From Flavonifractor hominis (GTDB lineage: Bacteria; Bacillota; Clostridia; Oscillospirales; Oscillospiraceae), in NCBI RefSeq assembly GCF_040095835.1, contig NZ_JBBMFT010000004.1:270988-334987 (forward strand): 64,000 bases of DNA, given 5' to 3'. The position numbers were made by a program, and so were the translations under genes. How positions within the stretch are numbered: the stretch's first letter is position 1; the number at the start of each line of letters is the position of its first letter. This document shows, in pieces, positions 50,762-59,719 of the stretch. The notes under the pieces were generated by a model. It did not search any database. It was not told the origin of the DNA and was given only the letters and a program-made list of their open reading frames with translations.

Positions 50762-50789
50762 ATTTTCAATAAATATATGTGTATTTTCA

Positions 50790-50818
50790 TTGCCTGTAGC
50801 AGTAAAAAGGTGTACACT
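50790..50818 (+). promoter_or_regulatory. Promoter of the PpiC-type lipoprotein gene
   Basis: TTGCCT, 17-nt spacer, TACACT, in the AT-rich gap after mfd; about 45 nt before the start codon. Confidence 0.65.
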
Positions 50819-50862
50819 AGAACGGAATCCCTTTGAGAGAACCAGAAGGAGGACATGTGAGA

Positions 50863-52098
50863 ATGAAGTTGAAGAAGCTGCTGTGCGCCGGTTTGTCCGG
50901 TGCCCTGCTTGTGGGTGCTCTGGCCGGTTGCGGCACGCAGGAGCCCCAGTCTACCCCGGCCCCCGATGATGTGGCCTATCAGGCTGCCGGTATTACCCGC
51001 GATACGGTGCTTTTCTCGGTGGACGGTACGGACGTTACGGCCGATGAGTATCTGTTCTGGCTGCTGAGCAGCATTTCTACCGCCAAGCAGGACGGCTATC
51101 TGAGCGACGACACCGCTTGGGAGGAAGAGATTGACGGGACTGCTACGGCCGAGTATCTCAAGCAGGACGCCATGAACACCAGCATTCTCTATACCACCGT
51201 GGCCAACCACGCTCGGGAGGCAGGCTTCTCCATTACGGAAGAGGATGAGGCCGACGCAGATGAGCAGATTGCCGCTCTGGGCGAGCAGATGGAAATGTAC
51301 TATGGCATGACGCTGCAGGAGTACCTGGATCAGCAGTGTATTTCCGAGGCCGGCTTCCGCAAGCTCAACGAGACCTCCTATCTGGCTGCCGATCTGCAGG
51401 AAAAACTGGAGGCGGACGGCGAGCTGGCTCCCGACGATGCCAAGATGGACGCCTTTATTGAGGAGCAGGGCTACTATCGGGCCAAACATATTCTGCTGGC
51501 GTTCCCCACCAATGAGGACGGCAGTGATGTCACAGATGCGCAGAAGGCGGAAGTCAAGGCTGAGGCCGACCAGCTGATAGCTCAGATCCGCGCCGCAGCT
51601 GATCCGGCTGCGGAGTTTGACAAGATCATGAATGAGCGCAGCGATGACAGCCGGGATGAGAATGGAGACCTGTACTATCCCGACGGCTATCTGTCCTATC
51701 CCGGCCAGATGGTGTCTGAGTTCGAAGATGGCGCCATGGCCCTGGCGGTGGGAGAGATCAGCGATCCCATCGAGAGCACCTTTGGCTACCATATCATCAT
51801 GCGCCTGGATGCCGATGATGAGGACCTGCGGGAGGTCTACCCCGACTACGCCATGAGCAAGCTCAATGAGCAGTGGGTGGCCGAGGCCGAGGTCAAGACC
51901 ACCGATGCCTATGAGCAGCTGGACCCCAAAGCGTTTTATGACAACATGATGGCCCTCATTGAACAGTGGCAGGAGGAGCGTGCCGCCGAAGAGGAGGCCG
52001 CCCAGGCCACGGCCACTCCCGCTGCGGAGGAGAGCGCCGCACCCAGCACTGAGCCCAGCACCGAACCTTCCGCCACCCCCGCTGCGGAAGGGGAATAA
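50863..52098 (+). CDS. PrsA/PpiC-type peptidyl-prolyl isomerase lipoprotein
   Basis: 411 residues. Lipoprotein signal MKLKKLLCAGLSGALLVGALAGC, a SurA/PrsA-like helical N-domain, then a rotamase domain starting at YYRAKHILLAFPTNEDGSD and ending FGYHIIMRLD, and a Ser/Thr/Pro/Glu tail of about 35 residues. It should act outside the membrane as a folding catalyst for secreted proteins. An in-frame GTG two codons upstream, nearer the GGAGG, is an alternative start. mfd-prsA adjacency is common in Firmicutes. Confidence 0.9.
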   Translation: MKLKKLLCAGLSGALLVGALAGCGTQEPQSTPAPDDVAYQAAGITRDTVLFSVDGTDVTADEYLFWLLSSISTAKQDGYLSDDTAWEEEIDGTATAEYLKQDAMNTSILYTTVANHAREAGFSITEEDEADADEQIAALGEQMEMYYGMTLQEYLDQQCISEAGFRKLNETSYLAADLQEKLEADGELAPDDAKMDAFIEEQGYYRAKHILLAFPTNEDGSDVTDAQKAEVKAEADQLIAQIRAAADPAAEFDKIMNERSDDSRDENGDLYYPDGYLSYPGQMVSEFEDGAMALAVGEISDPIESTFGYHIIMRLDADDEDLREVYPDYAMSKLNEQWVAEAEVKTTDAYEQLDPKAFYDNMMALIEQWQEERAAEEEAAQATATPAAEESAAPSTEPSTEPSATPAAEGE

Positions 52099-52114
52099 CT
52101 CTGTTATAACCCGT

Positions 52115-52148
52115 AAAAACGCCCGCCCCAATAGGGGCGGGCGTTTTT
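52115..52148 (+). terminator. Terminator after the PpiC gene
   Basis: AAAAACGCCCGCCCC / GGGGCGGGCGTTTTT with an AATA loop. Confidence 0.93.
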
Positions 52149-52158
52149 CATTTCATTT

Positions 52159-52189
52159 AATTATAGTTTAATAAAATGAAACTATAATT
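52159..52189. promoter_or_regulatory. Candidate operator of the XRE regulator
   Basis: A perfect 11-bp inverted repeat AATTATAGTTT/AAACTATAATT with a 9-nt spacer in a very AT-rich stretch. A third half-site TATAGTTT lies at 52225-52232. It lies upstream of an XRE gene, so autoregulation is likely. Confidence 0.6.
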
Positions 52190-52250
52190 GATTTTAAATA
52201 TCAAAAGTTGTGTCAACCTATATCTATAGTTTTCAAGTGGGGCTGATGCA

Positions 52251-52610
52251 ATGAGAGAGCAGGAGAAAAAGACGCTGCAAAAGGAAGTGGGGCTGCGGGT
52301 GTGGCGCTGCCGGACCGGGTTGGGCATGAGCCGGGAGCAGCTGGCGGAGCGGCTTGGGATCTCCACGCAATATGTCAGTGAGATTGAACAGGGCAAAAAA
52401 TGTATGTCCATGTCCATCTTTGTGGAGCTCAGCCAGATCTTTCATGTAGGGCTGGAGTATTTGGCTTATGGTACTCTGCCGGAAGACCCCACTCTGGATC
52501 GTTTGGAGCGTTTCCTGCGTGAGCTGACCCCACTGGACCGGGCAATGGCGGCACATATGCTGCAAATGGCGGCCGAGGCAGTCCGACAAATGCAGCCGGA
52601 GGAGGAATAG
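52251..52610 (+). CDS. XRE-family HTH transcriptional regulator
   Basis: 119 residues. The helix-turn-helix is VWRCRTGLGMSREQLAERLG followed by STQYVSEIEQGKKCMSMSIF (about 17-57), a standard Cro/C1 fold. The C-terminal half is a helical segment without recognisable sensor. It ends 4 nt before the Spo0A-like regulator gene, so both proteins are produced together. The start follows GTGGGGCTGATGCA, a poor ribosome site. Confidence 0.88.
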   Translation: MREQEKKTLQKEVGLRVWRCRTGLGMSREQLAERLGISTQYVSEIEQGKKCMSMSIFVELSQIFHVGLEYLAYGTLPEDPTLDRLERFLRELTPLDRAMAAHMLQMAAEAVRQMQPEEE

Positions 52611-52614
52611 CACG

Positions 52615-53313
52615 ATGAGACCGGAAATTCGGGTACTGGCGGTGGAGGATGATCCGGCCGCCCGCACGTTGCTGGAAGGCCTGATCCCTACGCTGGAGGG
52701 GCTGAGTCTGTGCGGGGTGGCTGCCGATGGCTGGGAAGGGTTGGAACAGATCCGCCAACAGCGGCCCGATGCGGTACTGCTGGATCTCATCATGCCTGGG
52801 ATGGACGGGCTGGAATTGCTGCGGCTTCTGCGGGGCGAGCCGTACCGGCCTGTGGTAGTGGTCACCTCCCAGATCAGTCAGCCCGGCGTGATCCGGCATG
52901 TGTTATCTCTGGGAGCCAGCTATTATTTGGTGAAACCATTGCGGTTTGAAGTCTTGCCAGGATTGCTGCGTTCCCTCTGTCTGGGCCCGCTGGAACGGGC
53001 AGCAGAAGAGTATCTGCGAAAGCTGGGGGCAACGGGACTGGGAGTGGAAGCTGCGGCCTGTGCCGCGGCGGTTCTGTCCCAGGACCCGGAGGAACGCATT
53101 GCGTTAAAAGAGGGATACATATCGGCTATGACCGTACAGAACACCAGCTATGCCTGCGTGGAACGAAACATCCGAGCCATGGTGGGAAAGCTGCACCAAG
53201 CGGGCGGTGAGGGCTACCGTGCATTGATGGGGCCGCTGGCGGAAGCGGGAACGCGGCCCAGCAATGAAGTGTTTCTGCGCCAGTTGTCCCGATGGCTGCG
53301 TACGCTGGAATAG
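52615..53313 (+). CDS. Spo0A-like response regulator
   Basis: 232 residues against about 267 in Spo0A. Receiver domain: acidic pair Asp12/Asp13, phospho-acceptor Asp57 in LLDLIMPG, Thr84 and Lys107 (VKPL), all present. The C-terminal ~110 residues follow the Spo0A DNA-binding domain, with YACVERNIRAMV at the recognition helix and PSNEVFLRQLSRWLR near the end (Spo0A PTNSEFIAMVADKLR). The recognition helix has diverged, so it is probably a paralogue rather than the sporulation master regulator. It is coupled with the XRE gene. Confidence 0.78.
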   Translation: MRPEIRVLAVEDDPAARTLLEGLIPTLEGLSLCGVAADGWEGLEQIRQQRPDAVLLDLIMPGMDGLELLRLLRGEPYRPVVVVTSQISQPGVIRHVLSLGASYYLVKPLRFEVLPGLLRSLCLGPLERAAEEYLRKLGATGLGVEAAACAAAVLSQDPEERIALKEGYISAMTVQNTSYACVERNIRAMVGKLHQAGGEGYRALMGPLAEAGTRPSNEVFLRQLSRWLRTLE

Positions 53314-53370
53314 GAGAACCCGGTCTCTTTTTGCCACCGCCACGTTTCCCCTGAAAATGGACAGGCGCTT

Positions 53371-53379
53371 TGCTATACT
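53371..53379 (+). promoter_or_regulatory. Extended -10 promoter of the P-type ATPase gene
   Basis: TGC-TATACT with a weak -35, 45 nt before the start codon. Confidence 0.5.
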
Positions 53380-53423
53380 GATATCCAGAAAAGTAAAATT
53401 ATGGATGTCAAGGAGCGAGGACT

Positions 53424-56069
53424 ATGGCAGTATGGCATGCCTGTACAGTGCGACAGGTGCTCAGCGAACTGGAGACGGACAAGGACCGGGGATTGGCTGG
53501 GACGGAGGCCGCAGCCCGCTTGGAGCGGTATGGTCCCAACCGGCTGGAGCAGGTCAGACGCAGGAGTCTCCCTCTGCGTCTGCTGGGACAATTAAAGGAT
53601 CCGATGATCCTGGTGCTGCTGGTGGCGGCTGGACTTTCGCTGTGGGCCAGTGGAGGAGAGGACTGGCTGGACGCGCTTATCATCCTAGGAATCGTGGCGG
53701 TAAATGCAGTGATCTCCATTTCCCAGGAGGACAGCGCAGAAAAAGCGCTGGAGGCGCTGAGGGACTTATCCGCGCCCATGGCACGGGTGGTGCGGGATGG
53801 GCGGATACAACGCGTCCCAGCTGACCAGCTGGTGCCGGGAGACATTATCCGCCTGGAGGCGGGAGACCTGGTACCGGCGGATGCCCGTATTCTGGAGGCG
53901 GCCTCTCTCCAGACCGATGAGAGCGCCCTGACGGGGGAGTCCCTGCCGGTGACCAAGGGGGCACTGGCTCCCTTGCCGGAGGACACCCCGCTGGCCGACC
54001 GGCGGAATATGGTGGCCGCTTCCACTGTAGTGACCCGGGGGCGGGCGGTGTGCGTGGTGACTGCCACGGGCATGGAGACCGAGGTGGGGCGTATTGCCGG
54101 GCTGCTGCTGGACCAGGAGGAGAACAGTACCCCGCTGCAAAAAAAGATGACCGAAATTTCCAAAACGCTTTCCTTTGTTTGCCTGTGCATTTGCGCGGTA
54201 CTCTTTGGCGTGGGGGCGCTTCAGGGGCGGGACCTGCTGGAGATGTTTCTGACCGCTGTAAGTCTGGCGGTGGCCGCCATTCCGGAGGGATTGCCGGCGG
54301 TTATCTCCATCGTGCTGGCTATGGGGGTAGCACGCATGGCCAGGCGGCGGGCCATCGTAAAAAAACTGCCTGCCGTGGAGACCCTGGGCTGTGCAGGGGT
54401 CATCTGTTCAGACAAGACGGGTACCCTGACCCAGAACTGTATGACCGTGGTGGACGTGTGGGCACTGCGCTCCGGCCAGCGGGAACTGGCCATTACCATC
54501 GGCGCGCTGTGCAGCGACGCCAACCTGGAGTGGAAGGGGCGCCAGCCGGTGTGCACCGGTGATCCCACGGAGGCGGCGCTGGTCTACCTGGCCGCCCGGG
54601 AGGGACTGGACAAACACCAGCTGGAGGCCGAACTGCCCCGCCGGGCGGAACTGCCCTTTGACTCGGAGCGCAAACTTATGACCACCGTCCACCAGCGGCC
54701 GGAAGGGGGCTTCCGGGTTATGGTCAAGGGAGCGCCTGATGTACTGGCCGGCCGCTGCCGGCTGACCCCCGGGGAGGCCCATCGGGTGGCGGCCCGCAAT
54801 GAGGCCATGGCTGAGCGGGCCCTGCGGGTGCTGGGGGTAGCCTATAAAGACCTGGCCTTTCTCCCGCGGGATCTGAACAGCCACACCTTGGAGCAGGAGC
54901 TTACCTTTGTGGGACTCATCGGTATGATGGACCCGCCCCGGCCCGAGGTGCGCCGGGCAGTAGGGCAGTGCTTTGCCGCCGGTATCCGTCCGGTGATGAT
55001 CACCGGCGACCATAAGCTCACGGCTGTGGCCATTGCCCGGGAGCTGGGGATTTTCCGGCCGGGCGACCTGGCCATCACCGGAGAGGACCTGGATTTTCTG
55101 CCCCAGGGCGTACTGGAGGAGGAGATTGAGAAATTCTCTGTCTACGCCCGGGTATCGCCGGAACACAAGATGCGCATTGTCCAGGCCTGGCAGGCCCGTG
55201 GAAAAATAGTGGCTATGACGGGGGACGGAGTCAACGACGCGCCTGCCCTTAAGACCGCCGATATTGGCTGTGCCATGGGGGCTTCTGGCACCGATGTGGC
55301 CAAAGGCGCGGCGGATATGATCCTAACCGACGACAATTTTGCGACCATTGTCTCTGCGGTGGAACAGGGGCGGGGGATTTATGCCAACATCAAAAAGGCC
55401 ATTCACTACCTGCTCTCCTGCAACATCGGTGAGCTGCTCACCCTCTTCCTGGCTACTGTGCTCCACTTCCACCAGATGCCCCTGGTACCTGTACAGCTGT
55501 TGTGGCTCAACCTGGTGACCGATGCGCTGCCCGCCCTGGCACTGGGAGTGGAGCCGGTGGAGGATGGAATCATGAACCAGCCCCCGCGGGACGCCCATGC
55601 ATCCCTCTTCGCCGGCGGCTTTGCGTTCCGCCTGGCCTGGCAGGGGATCATGGTGGGGGTACTCACCCTGGCGGCCTATGTGCTGGGGGAGTATGTCCTG
55701 TCCGACCCGGGGGAGACCTACGCCGCGGCCAACACGATGGCCTTTGCCACCCTTACGCTGTCCCAGCTCTTCCATGCCTTTGATGTGCGCAGTGAGCGGG
55801 CCTCCCTGCTGCACATCGGCTTGTTCACCAACCCCGCCATGAACCGGGCCTTCCTCATCGGCCTTGCCATGCAGCTGGCGGTGCTGTGCCTGCCGCCGCT
55901 GCAGGCAGTGTTCCACACGGTACCCATGAGTCCGGCGGAGTGGACCGTGGTGCTGATCCTGGCGGTCATGCCGGTGGTGGTGTGCGAGACGGTTAAGGCC
56001 GTGAGTCGGGCCCAGGAGGCTCGACCTGTACAAAAGAAGGTTCCCTGTGCCCCTGGTATCCGACAGTAA
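53424..56069 (+). CDS. P-type calcium-transporting ATPase
   Basis: 881 residues, P2A type. TGES in the actuator domain, AIPEGLPAVISIVLAMG in helix M4 (the calcium-site motif of SERCA/PMR1-type pumps), CSDKTGTLTQN with phosphorylated Asp330, and MTGDGVNDAPALK in the P-domain. NIGELLTLFLATVL and PVQLLWLNLVTDALPALALG supply the M5/M6 residues for Ca2+ binding. It exports Ca2+ (possibly Mn2+) across the cytoplasmic membrane. AAGGAG precedes the ATG. Single-gene transcript ending at the terminator after it. Confidence 0.93.
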   Translation: MAVWHACTVRQVLSELETDKDRGLAGTEAAARLERYGPNRLEQVRRRSLPLRLLGQLKDPMILVLLVAAGLSLWASGGEDWLDALIILGIVAVNAVISISQEDSAEKALEALRDLSAPMARVVRDGRIQRVPADQLVPGDIIRLEAGDLVPADARILEAASLQTDESALTGESLPVTKGALAPLPEDTPLADRRNMVAASTVVTRGRAVCVVTATGMETEVGRIAGLLLDQEENSTPLQKKMTEISKTLSFVCLCICAVLFGVGALQGRDLLEMFLTAVSLAVAAIPEGLPAVISIVLAMGVARMARRRAIVKKLPAVETLGCAGVICSDKTGTLTQNCMTVVDVWALRSGQRELAITIGALCSDANLEWKGRQPVCTGDPTEAALVYLAAREGLDKHQLEAELPRRAELPFDSERKLMTTVHQRPEGGFRVMVKGAPDVLAGRCRLTPGEAHRVAARNEAMAERALRVLGVAYKDLAFLPRDLNSHTLEQELTFVGLIGMMDPPRPEVRRAVGQCFAAGIRPVMITGDHKLTAVAIARELGIFRPGDLAITGEDLDFLPQGVLEEEIEKFSVYARVSPEHKMRIVQAWQARGKIVAMTGDGVNDAPALKTADIGCAMGASGTDVAKGAADMILTDDNFATIVSAVEQGRGIYANIKKAIHYLLSCNIGELLTLFLATVLHFHQMPLVPVQLLWLNLVTDALPALALGVEPVEDGIMNQPPRDAHASLFAGGFAFRLAWQGIMVGVLTLAAYVLGEYVLSDPGETYAAANTMAFATLTLSQLFHAFDVRSERASLLHIGLFTNPAMNRAFLIGLAMQLAVLCLPPLQAVFHTVPMSPAEWTVVLILAVMPVVVCETVKAVSRAQEARPVQKKVPCAPGIRQ

Positions 56070-56105
56070 AAAGCAGCCCCGGCCATCGGCCGGGGCTGCT
56101 TTTTT
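56068..56105. terminator. Bidirectional terminator between the P-type ATPase and ptb-like gene
   Basis: AAAAAGCAGCCCCGGCC / GGCCGGGGCTGCTTTTT around ATC, between convergent stops; it overlaps the ATPase stop codon. Confidence 0.93.
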
Positions 56106-56114
56106 GTATGCCGG

Positions 56115-57053
56115 TCAGATCCCTTGGTTCTCCGGGCGCTTGTGCCAGGCATCCAGTACGGCGCAGAAAACCAGAGACAAAAAACTCTCCTCCGCCCGGG
56201 CGGAGCGCGAGGTGAGGGCGATGGGCACCCTGGCGCCCACCACCGCGCCGCAGGTGGTGGCGTGGGCGTGGATGAGCCAGCTCTTCACCAGGGTGTTGCC
56301 GGCAATAAGATTTTGGGCAATAATGCCGTCAAAGCCGCCGCCCGACCAGGGACAGTCATAGTTTTTCAAACGGCAGGCCTCTTTGGAGATAATGAGGTCG
56401 TAGGAGATGGGACCCCACAGATCGCAGTCTGCAAAAGGTTTCTGCTTCTGTTCGGCCACCAGACGCTGGGCCTCAATGGTGTCGGGAATGTGGAAGGTGA
56501 CATATTCCCCCAGAGCCATGAGAGCCAGCTTGGGGTGCTCGTAGCCAAAGGCTTTGAGGGCGTCGGCGGTGTTTTTGATGATGGCACGCTTCTGCATGGG
56601 ATTGGGGTTGACAATAATGGTCATGTCGGACAGGGCCAGCAGCTTGGGATACTCCGGGATGGAGGCCAGGGAGACGTGGCTCATGAGCCGGTCGGTGCGC
56701 AGCTCGTTCTCCCGGTGGAGTACGGGAATGAGAAAGTCGCGGGTAGTCACATTGCCCCGCATGAGGATATCTCCTCCGCCGGCGCGGATGACGTCGATGG
56801 CGGCCTGGGATACGTCGTGGCCGGGGGCGGTCTCCACCATGGTGTAGGGCTCGTTGATCAGGCCCAGCTTCTCCAGCTGGACCATGGTGCGGGCACGGTC
56901 GCCTACCAGCACAGGCTGTACAAATCCCTCCGACTGGGCCTGGAACAGGCCGCGCAGCATGTTCTCGCCGTCGGACCCGGCCAGCACCACCCGCAGGGGG
57001 GCCGACCGCTTGGGGACGCGGCTGATGATGTTGTCGAAATTCTTCAGTTCCAT
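56115..57053 (-). CDS. Phosphate acyltransferase of the Ptb/Pta family
   Basis: 312 residues. LRVVLAGSDGENMLRGLFQAQ at the N-terminus, GDILMRGNVTTRDFLIPVL in the middle and VPIALTSRSARAEES near the end match phosphotransbutyrylase-type enzymes, which interconvert an acyl-CoA and acyl phosphate. The butyryl preference is a family inference; no butyrate kinase gene is adjacent. It has its own promoter (57120-57148) and a terminator shared with the convergent ATPase gene. Confidence 0.85.
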   Translation of the reverse strand: MELKNFDNIISRVPKRSAPLRVVLAGSDGENMLRGLFQAQSEGFVQPVLVGDRARTMVQLEKLGLINEPYTMVETAPGHDVSQAAIDVIRAGGGDILMRGNVTTRDFLIPVLHRENELRTDRLMSHVSLASIPEYPKLLALSDMTIIVNPNPMQKRAIIKNTADALKAFGYEHPKLALMALGEYVTFHIPDTIEAQRLVAEQKQKPFADCDLWGPISYDLIISKEACRLKNYDCPWSGGGFDGIIAQNLIAGNTLVKSWLIHAHATTCGAVVGARVPIALTSRSARAEESFLSLVFCAVLDAWHKRPENQGI

Positions 57054-57119
57054 GGTCGTTGCCTCTCCTGTTCTCTAAAAAATTTGGGAGCCTCACTCTG
57101 GCGATGGGGTTGTGCCACA

Positions 57120-57148
57120 ATTATATCGGATGTGCCGGGGGAATACAA
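57120..57148 (-). promoter_or_regulatory. Sigma-A promoter of the ptb-like gene
   Basis: On the minus strand TTGTAT, 17-nt spacer, TATAAT, about 66 nt before the start codon. Confidence 0.75.
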
Positions 57149-57170
57149 GGGCACACAGGACAAAAGACAC

Positions 57171-57200
57171 AAAAAGACCCGCCGTAAGGCGGGTCTTTTT
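57171..57200 (-). terminator. Terminator of the CofE-like gene
   Basis: AAAAAGACCCGCC / GGCGGGTCTTTTT with a GTAA loop, 2 nt after the CofE-like stop. Confidence 0.93.
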
Positions 57201-57202
57201 GG

Positions 57203-57904
57203 TTATTCCTTGACTTCCCGGATGAGAATAAAGGGGGTCAGCTCCCGGGACTGGCCGGCGGGATTATCCCGGATGAGGCCCTTCAGGGTCTCGTCATCCA
57301 GAGTAATGGAGGAGGCCTTGCCCAGGATCTCCACGTTCAGGTCATTGGCGTCCACGATCATGGCCTGCACGCCGGTGGCGGCCTCAATCTCGTCGCATAC
57401 CTTGCCGGGATTTTCGGGGATGCGGATACCGAACTCGCCGTACTCCTTGAACTCGTGGTCGTAGAAGCCGTCCAGACCGGACACCTCCTGGCCCACCATC
57501 TCATAAAAGACGCCCCGCTTGCCGAAGAGCTTGCCGATACCGGCACAGAAGGCGGCCCAGATCACGAACAGGGCGCCCCGCTCGTTGATGGCGAACTGCA
57601 TCTTGTAGGGACTGTCCACCCCGATGCCGGCAGTGGAGTGGGAGGCGAACCGGGACAGGAACCTGGCCAGCCGGCCCACCTTCATATCTTTTTTGTACAC
57701 CACCCGCTTCTGACACAGGCCGATGATCTTCTCGCTGGAGGAGAGCAGGTCGCCGGGCTGCCACAGGGGCTTGACGTACTTTTCCACCAGGTCGACGTAA
57801 TTCTCGCCCACCTGGACGAAATGGGTGTGGATGGCGTGGCGGGCATAGGTCTTGCCGTTTACCTCTATGGTGACGCTTTTTCCCTCATTGGCGCGGAATT
57901 CCAT
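57203..57904 (-). CDS. CofE-like (F420-0:gamma-glutamyl ligase fold) protein
   Basis: 233 residues. The N-terminal half has VGENYVDLVEKYVKPLWQPGDLL and SSSEKIIGLCQKRVVYKKDM, and the C-terminal half VCDEIEAATGVQAMIVDANDLN, a layout I associate with the F420_ligase domain (CofE) seen in Clostridia that have no coenzyme F420. A central Gly-rich stretch (AFCAGIGKLFGKRGVFYEM) resembles the metal/GTP region. Its real substrate is unknown. It has its own promoter, so it is not simply part of the trpB operon, although it lies 89 nt after trpB. Confidence 0.6.
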   Translation of the reverse strand: MEFRANEGKSVTIEVNGKTYARHAIHTHFVQVGENYVDLVEKYVKPLWQPGDLLSSSEKIIGLCQKRVVYKKDMKVGRLARFLSRFASHSTAGIGVDSPYKMQFAINERGALFVIWAAFCAGIGKLFGKRGVFYEMVGQEVSGLDGFYDHEFKEYGEFGIRIPENPGKVCDEIEAATGVQAMIVDANDLNVEILGKASSITLDDETLKGLIRDNPAGQSRELTPFILIREVKE

Positions 57905-57938
57905 GGTAAAAACCCTCTTTGTCGTTATAGTCCCCATT

Positions 57939-57967
57939 ATTATAGCCAGTCGGGGACCGTTGTGCAA
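57939..57967 (-). promoter_or_regulatory. Sigma-A promoter of the CofE-like gene
   Basis: On the minus strand TTGCAC, 17-nt spacer, TATAAT, 34 nt before the ATG at 57904. Confidence 0.75.
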
Positions 57968-57993
57968 CAAAAAGTTTTTTGGCGTGTTACCGG

Positions 57994-59379
57994 TTAGATT
58001 CCCTGGTTCTGGGGGATATCGGGCAGAGAGTCAAAGCCCTTCTGCAGGTCGGCATCGGTGGGGACATAGTCGGTCATTTTGCCGCTGAGGTAGTTTTCGT
58101 AGGCGGTCATGTCGAAGTAACCCGTGCCGGTCAGACCGAAGAGGATGGTTTTGGCCTCGCCGCTTTCCTTGCACTTGAGGGCCTCGTCAATGGCGCCGCG
58201 GATGGCGTGGGCCGACTCGGGGGCGGGAAGGATGGTCTCATGCTTGGCAAAGAACACAGCCGCCTCAAAGACACGGGTCTGTTCGTAGGCCACCGCCTCC
58301 ATATATCCATCGTGGTAGAGTTTGGAGAGAATGGGGCTCATGCCGTGATACCGCAGGCCGCCGGCGTGGTTGGCGGAGGGGATGAACCCGCAGCCCAGGG
58401 TGTACATCCGGGCCAGGGGGGTGACCTTGCCGGTGTCGCAGAAGTCATAGGCATACTTGCCGCGGGTGAGAGAGGGGCAGGAGGCGGGCTCCACCGCCAC
58501 GATGCGGGGATGTTTCACGCCCTTGAGCTTGTCGGCCATAAAGGGAGCGATGAGACCGCCCAGGTTGGACCCGCCGCCGGCACAGCCCACCACCACGTCG
58601 GGGTATTCGCCCAGCTGCTCCATGGCCAGCTTGCTTTCCAGGCCGATAATGGACTGGTGGAGCAGCACCTGGTTGAGCACGCTGCCCAGCACATAGCGTT
58701 TGGTACCGCCGCTGCCCACAGCGGACTCCACCGCCTCAGATATGGCACAGCCCAGGCTGCCGGTGGTACCCGGGTTTTCTTCCAGGATCTTTCGCCCAAT
58801 GTCAGTGGTAGGAGAGGGAGAGGGAGTGATGGAGGCGTCGAAGACACTCATCACGGCCTTGCGGAACGGCTTCTGCTCATAAGAGCATTTGACCATAAAT
58901 ACATCGCAGGTCAGTCCGAAATAGGAGCAGGCCTCACTAAGGGCAGTACCCCACTGGCCGGCCCCGGTTTCGGTGGTGACGCCGGTGAGGCCCTGCATCT
59001 TGGCGTAATAGGCCTGGGCTACGGCGGAGTTGAGCTTGTGGGAGCCGGAGGTGTTGTTGCCCTCAAATTTATAATAAATCTTCGCCGGGGTATCCAGCGC
59101 CTTTTCCAGAGCATAGGCCCGGATCAGGGGAGAGGGGCGATACATCTTGTAAACTTCCTGGATGGGTTCCGGAATGTCCACATATTCCGTGACTCCGTCC
59201 AGCTCCTGCTTTGCCAGCTCCTCACAGAAAATGGGGGAGAGGTCGGCCACCGACAGGGGCTGGAGGGTGCCGGGATGGAGCATGGGGTCGGGCTGCTCGG
59301 CCATGGCAGAGCGGAGGTTGAACCATTTCTGAGGCATCTGGTCCTCGGTGAGATACAAACGATGGGGGATCTTGGTCAT
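57994..59379 (-). CDS. trpB: Tryptophan synthase beta chain, TrpB2 type
   Basis: 461 residues, the length of stand-alone TrpB2 rather than TrpB1 (~400). The PLP lysine is in NNTSGSHKLNSAVAQAYYAK, the catalytic Glu/Gly region in TTETGAGQWGTALSEA, and the phosphate loop is GCAGGGSNLGGL. It condenses indole and serine to tryptophan. No trpA or other trp gene is near, so it may use indole from outside or from other pathways. The ATG at 59379 has AAGGAG 9 nt upstream; an ATG two codons earlier is too close. A Trp-specific T-box lies upstream. Confidence 0.92.
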   Translation of the reverse strand: MTKIPHRLYLTEDQMPQKWFNLRSAMAEQPDPMLHPGTLQPLSVADLSPIFCEELAKQELDGVTEYVDIPEPIQEVYKMYRPSPLIRAYALEKALDTPAKIYYKFEGNNTSGSHKLNSAVAQAYYAKMQGLTGVTTETGAGQWGTALSEACSYFGLTCDVFMVKCSYEQKPFRKAVMSVFDASITPSPSPTTDIGRKILEENPGTTGSLGCAISEAVESAVGSGGTKRYVLGSVLNQVLLHQSIIGLESKLAMEQLGEYPDVVVGCAGGGSNLGGLIAPFMADKLKGVKHPRIVAVEPASCPSLTRGKYAYDFCDTGKVTPLARMYTLGCGFIPSANHAGGLRYHGMSPILSKLYHDGYMEAVAYEQTRVFEAAVFFAKHETILPAPESAHAIRGAIDEALKCKESGEAKTILFGLTGTGYFDMTAYENYLSGKMTDYVPTDADLQKGFDSLPDIPQNQGI

Positions 59380-59422
59380 GTTCATGCACTCCTTTTGTTC
59401 TGGTTTTGCGGGAGAGGGCATG

Positions 59423-59711
59423 AAAAAAGCCCTCGTCCCAAATTCATCTCTGGGACAAAGGCCATAAACCTCTGCGGTGCCACCCGGATTGACGTATGGA
59501 ATCACCATACGCCCACTCGCTTTCGCATGCCAACCAACACGCGCTCCCCTGATAACGGGCGGAGTCCCCGTCTCGCTACTCGGTTTCCCTTTCGCTGTGC
59601 CCTCCAAAGTCCATTCACCCGGACGCCGCCTGCCGCGATCCCACCACCCGCAGCTCTCTGTGAGGCCTTGATACCGGACTACTCCTCTTTTTCATCGGTT
59701 TGTCTGTTTAA
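59423..59711 (-). promoter_or_regulatory. T-box leader with Trp (UGG) specifier and terminator
   Basis: On the minus strand the leader has the stem I base motif GATGAAAAAGAGGAGTAG and a specifier loop GTGAA-TGG-AC, the codon being at 59613-59611 (Trp). The T-box TGGCACCGCAGAGG follows at 59482-59469. A terminator stem GCCTTTGTCCCA/TGGGACGAGGGC with TTTTTT (59463-59423) completes it. Uncharged tRNA-Trp would open the terminator and raise TrpB synthesis. Confidence 0.93.
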
Positions 59712-59719
59712 TTTGCTAC

